From the NCBI GenBank assembly GCA_005406025.1, contig BGZK01000906.1, positions 186,001 through 250,000 on the forward strand: a stretch of 64,000 bases of DNA, written 5' to 3'. Positions within the stretch are counted from its first letter, which is position 1; every line of letters starts with the position of its first letter. Origin of the DNA: Eumeta japonica (Eukaryota > Arthropoda > Insecta > Lepidoptera > Psychidae). Positions 9,600 to 22,637 of this stretch are shown piece after piece. The position numbers and the translations under genes are program-made. The notes below the pieces were generated by a model. That model saw only the letters and a program-made list of their open reading frames with translations, was not told the origin of the DNA and searched no databases.

Positions 9600-11780
9600 A
9601 TAGTTCATTATTAGTTTTCATAGTTACAGACTATTTCACATAAATCAGGATTAATCATTACCCAATGTTAGTTAAGTGTATCAGCAAGCAAGCGACAGGA
9701 ATTCACATTAAAATAGTAATCTGAAACCTCTCTGATGAGCCGTGAATGTGTGAACCTTTGTTCGTGCTCTGATTCCTCGTGACCTTCAAATAGGTTTTTA
9801 TGCGCACGGTTGGCGAACTGGTCTAAGACTTTATTTAAAAAATATACATTTAAATTTAAATGTATGTCGCTGCAATAAAACAAACTTGAGTAAAGATCTC
9901 ATACGTACGGTTGATAAACTGGTCTAAAATTGTACTTAAAAAAATAATGTATTTTAATTGAATAAGATATTGCTGCAATAAAACAAACTTGAATAAAAAA
10001 GTGAAAATTAACGCTTAAATTATAATTTTAAATAATTCAACAAGTCGTAGTAGATGAAAAAATTGTGCAAAAATTCATTGCAATTCTGTTAAAATATATA
10101 ATTAATTCTTGTGTCCTCATATTGTTTGAAACGATATAGTTATAATTAATAAAATAAAAACGTAATTTAAAGTAAACTCAATAATGTTCAACGGACTTAT
10201 GCTGTTTTGTGTTTAGACTACAGCACAGCTTTATAAAACTAAATTGAAATGGCTCTGAATTCCTTATTCATTCAACAGAAAGAAATCTTTCTCTTGAATG
10301 AATAAAGCACAAATGTACTAGACTTGCAGTTATTTTTCTAGGAAAATATTCTAAAGTACAAATTTTTTCGCTGTTGAAACCTGTTACACGTTTTGAATTG
10401 TTGTTCCATAGGGTATAAATTTGTACATTTGTAAAAGTCTGTCTGTGGTGCCCGCGAAGTTGTTCACATCTATTGGTAAGTGTGCAGACTTTTTTTATCT
10501 AAAAAATAATTGCTAAGCTTGTTCACTTGTTGTCTACTGAATATCTTTAATTCATCGGCCAAATCTAATATGAGTATTTAGACCTCTAAAAATTGGGGAC
10601 TCTGGATCACTATCGTCTACTGAATATCTTAATTCGCCAGAGCGAAGCGAGACGTTTCACCGGATTTAGATGTTTACTAGACGACAAGTAAGTCAGAATT
10701 CCCAATATTATACTTCTAATAATACGTTCAAAAAACATTTTTATGTAAGTGTAAAATATTAAACAATGAAAAAACGTTTGTGTGCAGTTTTTCATTGAAT
10801 CTCTTTTCTTTAAAACTATCAAAAATTATTTTCCGTTGCTCAGTGACAAATTTTTTGTTCCAAAAAAAATAAACTACAATTAAACGTGAATCCTTTAAGC
10901 ATTAAAGCTGTATACAACAAAAAAAAAATAATTTCTTGATTATCTTAAATCGAATTTTAAGAATAACGAGTCGCACAAGTTGTTATTAATAAATATTTTG
11001 ACGATTTGAACTTGCCCACAAAAAAATATTGATGGTTAAATCGTAAGTGTATTACGAACAATACATCTGCAGCGAAAGACACATCTCAAGATTTGTATGA
11101 ATGGTTTTAGAATTTCGCTTTTGAATAAACTTTCCTTGAAAATCGAGGACAGAGGTAAAATGAATAATACTGACGTGCTTCTGATGCTATTAAAAGACCA
11201 TATTTTTTTCTGGAAGAATTTTCGACAATTCTGGCTTTAGCAAAAGGTTTCGGTTGAAAACCGTCTAACTACGCATGTGCACAATTCTATGTCGATGTAT
11301 CGTTTGATTAACCGGTCAAGATTACACCGGTACCAGAACAATCCTGATTAATAAATCAATAAATTTATAAATCAATCAAATATAAATCCGTTAAAGATTA
11401 TCAGATTGCTAGATTATCGTTGATTTTGTATATTTCCCGGGCTATTTCGGTGATGTGAACGGATTTAAAATTTATTTGTGATATTCCACGCGGACAGATA
11501 GACAGGAAACAGGCAGGCAGACACCAAAACAAGGATTAATATAGAGCAGGTTTTTCTGTTCTGATAGAAATTTGGCATTAGTAGTACAGTTGTTGTACGA
11601 CACACCGAACCTTAGAGTAATTAGAATGATCAAATTGACCATTCCACCCGTGGTCCTTTACGCGCAAATAGCCGTCAGTCTTTGCCTTAATTTCATTTTC
11701 AAGATTTTAGGCCTATTAAAACTGAGCAAACTAGCAAGTTATTTTTACTATTGCTCTTTTTTAAAATAGTGTACGTTTAG
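9600..11780. other. Gene-less AT-rich stretch with small repeats
   Basis: Holds a near-perfect hairpin at 10265-10304 (18 of 19 bp, 2-base loop) and a short direct repeat of 'gtctactgaatatct' at 10532-10553 and 10615-10635, about 82 bp apart. Frames such as 9668-9883 (minus), 10610-10822 (minus) and 11572-11769 (plus) lack any family signature. Confidence 0.5.
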
Positions 11781-11789
11781 ATTAATACA

Positions 11790-12860
11790 TTACGGCATTA
11801 GGTGAAACCACTGTGAGGAACACTTTTGCCACTCGAACTTAGACGTCACTTCATAGGACTTTTCATATGCAGCCACAGTTTCTTCGGCGTCCGTAAACCA
11901 CTTTCTTCTAGGTTTTTCTTTTAATTTAGGAAATAAATGAAAATCGCATGGTACAATATCAGGGCTGTAAGGTAGATGAGCCAGTATTTCTATACCTAAC
12001 GTCCCCAAATTGTTAGTTGTTTACATAGCGGTATGTAATGAGGCGTTGTTATTATGAAGTAGAACCTTATTCTGAGATCGTTTTTACGAATTTGTTCAAA
12101 AACAAGACCAGACTATTGTTAGTGTACCAGTCTGCGGACACTGTTTCTTATCTTCTTGAAATAATTGTTGTTTAATAGCCTGTCATTCTGAAGAAAAATG
12201 CCACCATCTTTTTTCCGATGCTTCGATCTCGTCTTTCTTTAGTGGGCAACTCCTCGAAAGGAAACACCCACTGAGCAGACTGTCTTTCAGGATCGTAACA
12301 GTAAATCCAGCTTCATTACTTGTAATTATGTCGTATACATCATTTGACTACCTACAAATCTTTGCATCATTTAGTGGCACCAATTAATACGACAGAGTTT
12401 TTGAGCTTCGATCCAATTATGAGGCATCCACCGAGTACTAAGCTTCCTGACCGCTAAATGTTCATGAAATATTTTGCGCAATTAATTCATACCGATGCCT
12501 AAGCTTGTCCGAATCTACTGGTAGGTCATTATTTTCTCAGTCTTTATCACGAGCTGCACAGCACTGATACAGTCTTCGGTCGTCGCCGTAGAAGGACGTC
12601 CTCACGCAGATCGTCAATCAGATTAGTTCTATTACGTTTGAACTAGTTAAACTAGTTATAAACAGAGGCAAGGGATGGAGCTTTATCATGAAAGGCCAAC
12701 CGAAGTCTGTTATAACTTTCTTGTTGGCTTAAATAGCAACGAAATTCATAGTAAATCATTGAACGAAAATTTTCTCGCGTTAAATTCATTTTGAGGTGAG
12801 ACAAACAATTTTGTATTTCCCGGTAATTTTTAAAACCAAAATACATACCAGTACAATATA
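11790..12860 (-). pseudogene. Dead mariner transposon (DD34D transposase remnant)
   Basis: On the minus strand the N-terminal helix-turn-helix part is visible at 12846-12652 (LTRENFRSMIYYEFRCYLSQ, then LRLAFHDKAPSLASVYN). The C-terminal catalytic part is at about 12060-11790 (LPYSPDIVPCDFHLFPKLKE, then FTDAEETVAAYEK and QWFH). The order and spacing match a mariner transposase of about 1 kb. Frameshifts and stops separate the two parts. The usual HDNA motif around the second catalytic Asp reads NNNA here: the Asp codon at 12050-12048 is AAC (Asn). The third Asp, in PCD, is retained. It cannot encode active transposase. I do not see clean terminal inverted repeats. Confidence 0.85.
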
Positions 12861-12878
12861 TGTAATAAGACTGGCAAA

Positions 12879-13600
12879 GAGTTCCCTTTTTAAAATTGAG
12901 ATATGTTTTATTATTTTACAATTTCTAAGGGGCTAATTACAAAAAAAAAATGTGTGACCTACGTACCCTGAGATAAGGTATTAATATTTGCCCTCCGTCT
13001 CGTTCGCGCACATATTATTAAGTCGATTCTAAAAATTCATTCACCATTAGAAACTAACATTACCCTTGAGTACTATAGCTTATATTTTATTTTGACGCAA
13101 GCATATACTCCCGCCTTCATCCAAATCGGAACTGTGAGCAGTTGCGGAAACGCAGGTCGGGAAAGTTGTTTTATATTGGCGAAACTTGTTTTATGTAATA
13201 ATCTAAGGTTAAACAAGGATGAATAATTATTCTTCCAAGTTTAATCTTAGATTTACAAAGATTAAAAATTAACAGAATTAAAGCAGGGTCTTTTCGTTAC
13301 TATGCGATTAAATAAATACTAGTTTTGAAATCTAACTGTGGGCATAATAAGGTTTAAAAAAGTTCCAGTTTTTAAATTTATATATGTAGTATTATTTTAG
13401 GTTTCCAGGTGGCCAATCCTAAAAATTTTAAGTGTGAGCCATGTTAGCAAAATCTTTTAAATTTGTGAAATAATATAAATAAGTTGATAGCTTCAGTTTT
13501 TGCAGTTCGAGCATTTGTGGGAAAGCTTTATTAAAATTGTTTCCGATTTCTTATTAAAAAAACTGTTACTATTAGTTAATATATGAAATATAGTGTATCA
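12879..13600. repeat. Diverged tandem duplication, unit about 480 bp
   Basis: A segment at 12879-12970 recurs at 13358-13450. Shared phrases are 'agttcc..tttttaaa', 'tattattttaggtttc', 'gtggcc' and 'gtgtgagcc'. Identity by eye is about two-thirds. Weaker resemblance continues further on ('cagttg' and 'gggaaag' near 13138-13167 and 13502-13526). It directly abuts the mariner remnant. Confidence 0.45.
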
Positions 13601-14830
13601 TATGCATAGAAAAAATATTCCGGTTACAATGTTATCCTTTTTATAAATGACATAGAACTTGCCAGTCCGATGTAACAAAAATACCCTTATCAAAACTTTT
13701 CAAAACGAAAGAGCTTCGACAAACAAACTTTTATTTAGTTCAATCGACCACATAATTATAAGAAGAACCACACTAATCACAATATTGTTTTGTGAATATA
13801 ATGAAAACTAACATTTTATTTAACTAGACCATCCACCTACCTGTAACAAGCTAAAATATTTGCAACACCCGTCACAAATTTGGGCACGGACATGTTTGAT
13901 AATGCATACGTATCGGCATACCAATCAAACGACGTCAGGGGGTTACACTCGCCTTCAATCTAGTTAAGGCACATTCGCGCCGGTCGACTCATAACAGCTG
14001 CTATATTAATTTCCATAATTCGTTTCGGGCGAAATGCCGCGTCATCGCGCCGATAGCGACGGCGGAGAACAATAAGTACCGCTTCAGGGCGAGGAGGTGG
14101 ATCCAGCGAAGTGCGTTAGCATTTCACGTTCGTGTTACATAACCGCCAGCGAAGCTACGGTTTTTTTACAAATCTGCCTTCGATCTGCCATCGTATCGAT
14201 TTGCGATTGACGTTCGAGTAAGATGTCTAAAATCGTCTTTCCGTATACCTATTTTGAATGTCGTTCGCAGTTAATGTAGGTTCGCAGTTAATGGTGGACG
14301 TTCGTAGTGCGATACAAGTATTATCCAAAGGAAAAAATAAACTTATAGAGTGATCATGACAAGATACTATGGATACAATAATGTAGCCTCTAGTTTCGAC
14401 TAGGTCTTTACACTTGGATGCATTCGTAGTCCCCATAAAAATGCATTATTAGAATCTATTACAAGATATATCATTTTATAGTATGTTGTATTTTAACGAC
14501 ATTTCATATTCATTATATTATCTACATGCATCCAATTAAAATAAAATAGAAAGCCACTCTCATGTTTTAGCTCTGGCTAAAATATACTTGTGTGAAAATT
14601 ATTTTCTTCATATTTTCTCGGTCCCCGCCTATATTGCATATACGTCTGACACAGTTTTGCATCTACGATTATTTTGATAGTAGTTTGATACGCGTAATAA
14701 ATACTTATAAGAACAATATCACCCACCATTATAATTTATATATGAACTAACTCATACTCACGGCTCCGCTTGCAAAGACATAGAATGAATTACTTCATCT
14801 CGTATAACGAGTGATCACACTCTGAGTCAA
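13601..14830. other. Gene-less stretch with a GC-rich patch
   Basis: Mostly AT-rich. A GC-rich patch at 13970-14160 contains an E-box-like 'cagctg', 'ttcgggcgaa' and 'gcgccgatagcgacggcgg'. It is a plausible regulatory island but has no gene attached to it. The rest is featureless. Confidence 0.35.
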
Positions 14831-14839
14831 ATTTTCAAT

Positions 14840-15090
14840 CACTATCTATCCGATCGCGATTGCGCTTTAGATCCCAGTCCCGATATAATTCGATATCTTC
14901 TGATATTAGTCTCACTCTCGATCGCACTCCTGTACTCGAATGTAAGTGAAGTAGTGCTTGCTCCTCATTTCGATTCCTATCACGCTGTTAATTCTGACTG
15001 TGCCCGATTTCAAGTTCGATGTCGCTGCACTCCGTCGTTCTTGCGATTTCGATTGCGCACCGACCGTAGTTCCGATATGAAAAAGACCGA
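14840..15090 (-). repeat. Decayed GATCSN-type hexamer tract of Helitron-like elements
   Basis: The plus strand repeats words such as 'gatcgcgattgcg', 'cccagtcccgatat', 'ctcgatcgcactcc' and 'gcgatttcgattgcg'. These are a decayed complement of the 'gggatcgggatcg' tract in the Helitron-like elements at 36025-36060 and 62045-62110. A 78-codon plus-strand frame (14954-15190) is read from this tract and is not a gene. Confidence 0.4.
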
Positions 15091-15190
15091 AGGCTGCCAG
15101 ATGGCATGCGAGCAGAAGCCAAATGCTAGCATTAAAATAAAATTTACGCTAGGTACATTACTCGGGGATAGTGTAGCTCGCTGCAAATGA

Positions 15191-17085
15191 AGTAATTTTT
15201 ATATTCTATAATTACATATAATTAATTCCATTATTATAATTAATGAAGATGAAGCTAATGATAAATGTTAATAGTATATCTTACTCACGAATCTTCTTAT
15301 TGGTGAAAGAATTTTAAAAACAGTTCAATAGTTTGGTTCAATAGTACGAATACGTAGACGAAGTCGGGAACAAGTGCTAGTCTTTTTTTTCAGTTTCGCT
15401 CATTCGCGAACACATGTCGTCAGTTTTATAATAATCGGATGAATGGTGCACTCAAAGAAACCACACAAAATGCACACTCATAGAAGTCTATCAAAGAAGA
15501 AACAAAACCTTATTACGAAAAATGATAAATCAAATTAGCCCTTTAGTAGATTATTTGGACAAACAAACAAATAGACACATTATTGACATGATATTATAGA
15601 CTGTTGGTTTTACATTAAACTGCATGTTTACATTAAATCCCGAATTTCATTAAGATTAATCATGCCATTATTTAATTATAAGAACATGTAGTCAGAGTAA
15701 AAATTTAAAAATCATTAATATAGTTTAGATGCATAATGGAATAAATATTTACGACAAAATTTTACAGAAATATCGTATGTACAGTTTCATATATTTACAT
15801 TGGTAGACTAATAAGAAGTATCTTATTGTTTATTCGAGGAGGTAATCTTTATAACATTAAAAATTTTAATATTATCGGTTCAGGTCTTTCGGAGATTAGA
15901 TCCGACAAACAAAACAGACAAAATTTTTATCGCAACCATATATAGCCTTCATTATTTGCATAACCGCATATTCTTACTGCATTTCAGATTTTACCGAAAT
16001 CGATCAAACTGTTCGTAAGTTATAAGACGACACTCAGACACACGGACTTAGAAATTGTGGAATCGAAATCATCAAGGCACGGAATATTAATCACAAAATA
16101 TGATAAAAATAATAATTGTATATTTACATGTAGAAATGGAGCCTACAGGTTTATATAGTGGTACAGACTTATATAATATTAAAATAACTGTGTACCGTAA
16201 CGTGTATTTATAATACATCGAAACATCTGTGTGGGATGCGACAGCGCTTTATAACTGTATGGGGTCGGGCTTAACGGTGTAGTTTCACGGTCCACGTATA
16301 AAGTACGTAGCTTTAGTCTGATACATACCCTAATGTATGTACTTAAGTATGAAAGCTTGCGGTTTGAACTTTATGGAATGAAATTTATGTTTGATTTGCT
16401 TTTTTCTTTACTAAATGAACCATTTAATAAGTGAAAAAGTATAGTGTAAAGATATTTTATTTGGTGCTATGTAAATATTTCGTATTGTTTATTTCATATC
16501 GTAACTTGTAAGGTATCAGATTTGCATTATCCTAAATACGTAGCTAATGATTGTTCAGGTTTCTTCTACAAATTACACGCATACAGAACCGTTACAAATG
16601 CACGTTAAATATTTTATTTGGATATGTAAAGTTAACCAAGTATAAGGTGACTGAGTATATAGATGCTCTGAATATTTAAGGAATTATTTTTCTCAATGTC
16701 TTTCGTCCCAGTGTATATTTAAGGTTTTTATCTGTTTATGTTTACTGTTTTATATCTTAAAAGGAAAAAAAAAATACCCTTAACTGCCTTTATTTTCAAA
16801 AACTCACCAATTTTTCATTTCATAATTAATATCGAATACTTAAGTGTGCGGTCCCTTAGGACTGTAAAAAATCTAACTTTTAAGTTAACGCAATAAAAAA
16901 CACAGTCATTCACGGCTTATATATTGACACGCACAATTATATGAAAACCTATAAGGTCGGTTCCTATTGATCTAGAATCGTGACATTTAGCAAGGATCTA
17001 ACAGCACAAGCAAGGGAAGAAACAGTTAATTTGATCAAATTAGTCGATGAAATCGCCTTATCAGCTTGTATTATAACTAGGACAG
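15191..17085. other. Gene-less AT-rich stretch
   Basis: No repeat family or coding frame recognised. A short GC-richer segment at 16220-16310 has no clear identity. Confidence 0.5.
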
Positions 17086-17352
17086 CGCGAATGTCACGGG
17101 CCAACGAGCGGTGTAGTCGTTTAGTCGGGCGGGATTAGCGCTCGTTACCTCCCAATACGCCCGCTCACCGGACATTTCTTTGTTCGCGTCGTTTCTCTCA
17201 CTGCATTTTTATTTCGAGCCACATAAATATTTACAGTTGTCGGATTTGATTTGAGCCGTTCCCGTCATACGCCCGTGTCGGTTTCTTCTTTCGTATGTCT
17301 CTAGGCGATCTCAACGACGTGAAATTAACGCGGGCGAGCGAGCTGCTGTAAG
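17086..17352 (+). other. GC-rich island ending in a possible small exon
   Basis: A GC-rich island in AT-rich DNA. At its right end a pyrimidine-rich stretch leads to CTCTAG (17299-17304), followed by 43 bases and then a GTAAGC donor at 17348. One frame through the 43 bases reads DLNDVKLTRASELL. The acceptor-donor pair is good, but so short an exon can occur by chance and I recognise no gene. Confidence 0.2.
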
Positions 17353-17633
17353 CAAAATAATGGACATGTATAATGAGCATTTACTCAGGGTCGATTTATT
17401 TTCACTGCCATTTGTCTCTTATAACAACGAAACTTAAAAAATTCCATGGAAAAAATGTAAATAATTATCGTCTTTATTTATAATCTATTTCGAAATTATT
17501 AACTTAGAGATATAGTACTAATTTAATAATTTCGAAATGTGTACCTACTTGTCGATAACGCCACTGGTTACAGTATAATAATACTATGTAAATATACCTC
17601 AATGTGAAACTTTAACATTGTAACTGTTTTTTG

Positions 17634-18435
17634 TCCCTACTAATGTTATAAACGTGAAAGTAACTCTGTCGGCCATCTCTACACGCTTAAACTGCTGAAC
17701 CGATTTAAATGAAATTGAGTATATGGAGGTACTTTGAGTCCCGTAAAAGGACATGCTTTATTTGTCTGTCCGTCCATTTGTATATTTTTCTATAGGTCAA
17801 CAATTGTTAATCTGATTTTAATGAATTTAAGTGTGTACTAATAGAGTACATTATGTCATAATGTATATAAGCTAGATGCGAAAGTATCTCTATCTGTATA
17901 TCTATCTGTTAAGTTTTCCTCTCTAAACCGCCTTATCGATTTGGGCGAAGTTTGGCATAAAGATAGTGTGACACCAGGGAAACGACCTAAGCTACTTTTT
18001 GTTTGTCTGTCTGTCTATTCGTTTGTATATTTTTTTCATAACTCAACAATATTTAAATTTATTTTAATGAAATTTAGTGTACCAATAGCGAACATTATTT
18101 TTTCATATATAGGTCATTATTTGTTTATCTTTCTATCTGTATGTCTACTCGACAAGGGCACCCAATTTTGATGAAATTAGGAAAACTGATAGATTTCATT
18201 GTTATAGAAAATATAGGTCACCATTTATTTCTTTGTATGTTTATCCGTATGACTCCTTATAACTGGAAAATATAAAGGTCATTAATTTTATTTTATTTCG
18301 TCGGCCACGTTTATTGTTGCTTTGTTTAGAGAAAGAGCGGTGTCAGATTAGCGATGAGGATTGAGAAGGCGGCACGAGAGGAAGACATCGTGTGAGAGGG
18401 TAAAATACAGCGAAATAAAGTAAGAGAGAGTGCCA
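17634..18435 (+). mobile_element. Helitron-like non-autonomous element, copy 1
   Basis: Begins 'tccctactaatgttataaac', the 5' motif typical of many lepidopteran Helitron-like repeats. Two to three degenerate internal units follow, each with a phrase like 'aaccgatttaaatgaaatt', a 'ggacat' or 'aaacgacct' motif, then 'tgtctgtctgt'. The final part ('ttgctttgtttagagaa', 'gcgatgaggattga') matches the inverted copy at 43398-44103. The 3' terminus is not clear in this copy. The 76-codon frame 17941-18171 is repeat translation. Confidence 0.6.
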
Positions 18436-20555
18436 ATCATCCTATTGTAACTATAATAATAATGCTTTAATAGTAAGAAAATCATAGTGAATTAAAACGA
18501 ATTATAAGGTTTTCAAACTACCTCTTTTTCAATATTGTGTCCAATTTTTAAAATATTACAAATATGATATTTTGTGTCGATGTTTGCTTACTTGTAGTCC
18601 AATCACGCATAAACATCTAGACGTAATTAAATGGAATTTTCTCAAGTTAAAACTAATATCAAAATTCTAATTCAACATAAACAAAAAAGCGGTTTTTCAA
18701 GCCTTATATTTTGATACTCGCAAGTAAATCCTAGCTGTAGAGTGTTCTTCCTATTTACCTAAAATCATAAAATTTAACAAAAAACAAGATCTCACAAATA
18801 AAGGGAAAGCATTAAAACATTCATTTATAGTTGCACTGTATGAAAGAAAACTTTTTGATTACGTACTTACACGCAGTTCTGTCTAATATAAAAATTAAAG
18901 ATTTACAAAAATTTGGATGGTTTAAAAAATTTTAAAAGCTACGATTTCGGTATTACCGAGGCAATAATTAACTAATAACTATAATAAACAAACATACAAA
19001 ATTCATTGAGAATGTTGATGGATGAAATATCTATTAAATAATTTATATAGAACCCTCGGAGTGCGAATTTTATTATAAAATCGGCGTTTTAAATATTGTG
19101 TAGTATTTTTTAATTTAAAGGAGTGTTTCAATAATTAAAAAATACATTATGAAGTATCTGTTTTTAGTTGCCAAATTAATTATAACAAACAATTTTAAAC
19201 AATAACAAATATTCACTTTCAGATTATTAAAATTATCTTTTTAAGATTAATTATTTATTGGGAAGAGATATAGTTAAATGCCTAATACGATTTTTATATA
19301 TCACGCCCTTAACAAAATAAAACTGTGCGTTATTATAAAGACAAACAACGTAAATACATTACAGATCATCCGTTAGTTATCAAAATATTATCTATTTAAA
19401 TCATAGATCATCAATAAACGCTCAGATTGATCAAAGAGATCCATGACGCTAGCCTAGATATTCGGTCAACGACCCAATAGCCTGAAAGCTTTCTTCCATT
19501 CGTTGCCTCTCCTTAACCTTGGCTCATTTACGTATCTTAATGCTTCGGGTGCATAAATTACGTTACATGATTTATTACGATAATAAATGCTAAATCAAAC
19601 TCAGAAAATAACGCGTGCGAGACGCCAAATCAAATCATTCAGGGAACCATTAAACATTTATGAGTTCCTAGAGTAACTATAAATACTCAAGTTTTGTGAG
19701 ATACAATCAATTCTACAGCGATAATAGATTAGTAAGAATTTCTGTGAGTGGAAGAAGATAAATTTAGCATTAACAATTTACGAATTGAGTAGGGATTGTT
19801 TTTCTTTATCGCTTATAGTCATCAATTTTTTTTTTCATCTATAATGTCGTAGCATTTTAATTCATATATCGTTACACATTTTTCTCTACTGTAGTTAATA
19901 TGGTTATAAATTATCTATACTATAATCTGATATTTTAATTAATTTTTGAAGTTCTAAATAGCACGTTTACCTAAACTCCTCGTCAACGTGACGAACCAAA
20001 TCCGAACCTTTAGGCAACGAATTCGGGTGACTAGGGAACAGAGTGGAACTAGTTCACTAAAATTAAACTAAACGAAACAATATAAGTGTCTATATAGTGT
20101 TAAATTTCTGCAATTTAATGTTAAACCAATCGCGGCTTAATCCGAAAATTTATACACTAACAGTCCACTTTGTAGAAAACCCTTTCTAAGCATCCGAACC
20201 CATTATGGTAGTTCTTACACCCAGTAGTGTCCACATATACACCACATTCCCTATAGACTGAACATATTAGATTAAGGTAAAGTCGTGATCGCTTGTGGTA
20301 TAATCGTAGTTACGAATTGTAGTTACAAAATTTACTCACGTCTTGAAACTACAACATCATTATCTTACTAATATTGATAATAACAGAGTTACTGTATACA
20401 ATTACAGCATACACTACTGTTAATCCTAAATGTCTCAAGGTTCGTCCCTAGATATGACAAGCCTACAAAAACATACACAGCAAAGGCTACGAAAATTAAA
20501 ATCCGACTAAGTTATGACCTCGACACTTCTGGACGTTGTCATCTCATCAGCATCC
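18436..20555. other. Gene-less AT-rich stretch
   Basis: Nothing recognised on either strand. There are no repeats of note and no coding-like frame. Confidence 0.5.
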
Positions 20556-20559
20556 GCTC

Positions 20560-21180
20560 TGAATTTCCTGCGAATGATGCAACGCGCAGGTTCAACGCTC
20601 CCCGACCCGCCTTCTCTCCCGCGTTTTTGACGCCATTGAGACGCTTTCGTGACTAACTTCACATTAGTATAGTTTCGGGCGTTGCACTGTTACTCCCCGA
20701 TCCGAACTGGGCTGAGTGGGGCTCGATGTTTAAACTCGTCCATCTGAAATAAAAAAATGTAATTGTGGGGGAGGGCGTGGGCGGTAAAAAAACCCGCAAA
20801 AAACCTCGCGTCGAGAGCGAAAAAGCAAAAAACCGGTAACCGCATACAGCGTAATGTATGTAAACGGCCCACACGAATTCCCGGGGCCGGCGCGACGCCC
20901 GCGCCCGCGCCGCGCGCTGATAAAACACAGTCAGTGCAAACACTTGAACGGCGGAGTCGAAAATAAACGAAACGCAAGCCGGGAGCTAATGGCCACGCTG
21001 ATAACTAAAAGCTCCGGCGTCCGACACAATACATTAATCGTTATCTGCTGCGCGAGAGCTGCCGGTGCCCTGCTGGTGGCCCGGTTTTGTCGATAACCAT
21101 AATTTTACTGTCATAGTTTTCGCTATCGCCGTGTCTATCACAAGGCTTTCGCAATAAATCAGCCGGCTCGGTAGCGTTTT
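20560..21180. promoter_or_regulatory. Largest GC-rich, CpG-rich island
   Basis: This is one of the few long GC-rich stretches. It contains 'gccggcgcgacgcccgcgcc' and a (gcgccc)-like tract at 20893-20918. Open frames of 65-95 codons occur on both strands at once, as expected from GC-rich DNA with few stops, and none resembles a known protein. The right part (20985-21180) holds AT-rich homeodomain-like words ('cattaatcg', 'ccataattttac') among GC-rich DNA. I read it as a promoter or enhancer candidate (inference). Confidence 0.3.
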
Positions 21181-21306
21181 TCCGCAGTTTTCGGTAGGTG
21201 GCGTGTACGCTTTTTTTTGCACGATTTGCACAAATTTGTAAAATGTCTTTTGAAAAATACGAAAAATATCTTATAAAAAAAAAAACTTAATAACAAATCG
21301 ACCACA

Positions 21307-21319
21307 GTGCCACCTATCG
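21307..21319 (-). promoter_or_regulatory. CTCF-like motif (weak)
   Basis: On the minus strand 'cgataggtggcac' resembles the insect CTCF core AGGTGGCGC but deviates at the end (GGCAC). Confidence 0.2.
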
Positions 21320-21476
21320 AGTTCGAATATTGTAATTTCCTTTTTGATACTAAATGTCTACACATATCGCGACTATGCGTCATTTCGGTCGGTTCGGTAA
21401 AATACATTGTGTAAATATAATCTCATACTGTCGTGTCGTTCAAAAATTATATGTTCACCACAAATGCACTACCAAT

Positions 21477-21482
<6 letters not shown>

Positions 21483-21523
<41 letters not shown>
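21483..21523. repeat. (TA)n microsatellite
   Basis: About twenty pure TA units. Overlapping frames with YIYIYI runs at 21354-21624 are repeat translation. Confidence 0.95.
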
Positions 21524-21525
<2 letters not shown>

Positions 21526-22637
21526 TTTTATTTCAATAGATTCTTATTTTCGCTCTCATTTTCACTGCCAGCCTCACTCTTTTGTGTGTTGCCGGTACTA
21601 GTAATGTTCCTTCTAATCCACTAACGGAATTGTATTTCGTTTCTACACACGTTGCAGCACTTGTTTTTGTCTAATTGGTATAAAATTGAAGTCTTATTCT
21701 GTATCAACGGTAATGAAGCCTTAAGCGAGCTCAAATAATACTGATTGGGAGTATAATTCGCTAAATATACTCTATTTACGTGCTAAATTTCCGTCCAAAT
21801 GAACTTCCAGCCGGCTTATGCCCATTCAGGTGCAAACACAAGCAAACACTATTTATAAAAATAAGCAGATTTTGCCCAACTTTTCCAAGTAATAGTTAAA
21901 ACTACATCAAAACAACATAATCAAGTCGTTTAGAGGTACTAAGTGGTTACATAAAAATCAGCTTCGTTTCTTTTAATAATCCCTTACAGACTTTTTAAGA
22001 ATCAAAATTTAAAAGAGGCCTCTGTTTACTGTCTTTTCAGCTTAAAATGATGTATGTTTTCAAAAAAGATTATTCAATATTCGTTAATCACGGCATTTAT
22101 TGTATTTATCTACTTACTAGGTAAGGATAAGCCAATTTCCCATGAAATATATAGATGCATCACATTAAAGATTTTACTGAATTAGGCTAATCTAAGCTAA
22201 CCACGCTCACGATACCGTTGACAATAACCATTTTCACGTTTAGCTTGGCAATATTTCATTAAAGAGATCATATTCAACTCGATGTTTTAATCTAGCCGTG
22301 AAAATGCAAATCTACAGCTCATCGAAATGAAGCGAGCGGATCCAAACTCTATTTATATTTAATCACTGCATAAAATATATAACCAACTTCCCACGCTCAT
22401 TCCAGTTCTACACACACACACACACACACATACTCTTGTATACATATATTCACAAGTGCGTGTGCAAAAATTCAACGCTATGAAAGAAACCTAAAATGTC
22501 GAAGAAAAGTTTTTTAATGCTATATTATAACTCTATAATAAACAACGGCTAATGACTTTTAATTTTTATCTGGATCCGGAATAATAGATTTTAGATCCCC
22601 CATGATTCACCTCAACTGAAGTGTATTAGTTTGTTGT
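21524..22637. other. Gene-less stretch with a (CA)n tract
   Basis: Contains a pure CA microsatellite at 22410-22430. Otherwise AT-rich with no feature recognised. Confidence 0.5.

Noticed and set aside
20659..21407. Overlapping frames of 65-95 codons on both strands
   Set aside because: GC-rich DNA has few stop codons, so several frames are open at once. Composition is Arg/Ala/Pro-rich and no frame is favoured.
21354..21624. YIYIYI frames
   Set aside because: Translations of the (TA)n microsatellite; the same applies to 61886-62219.
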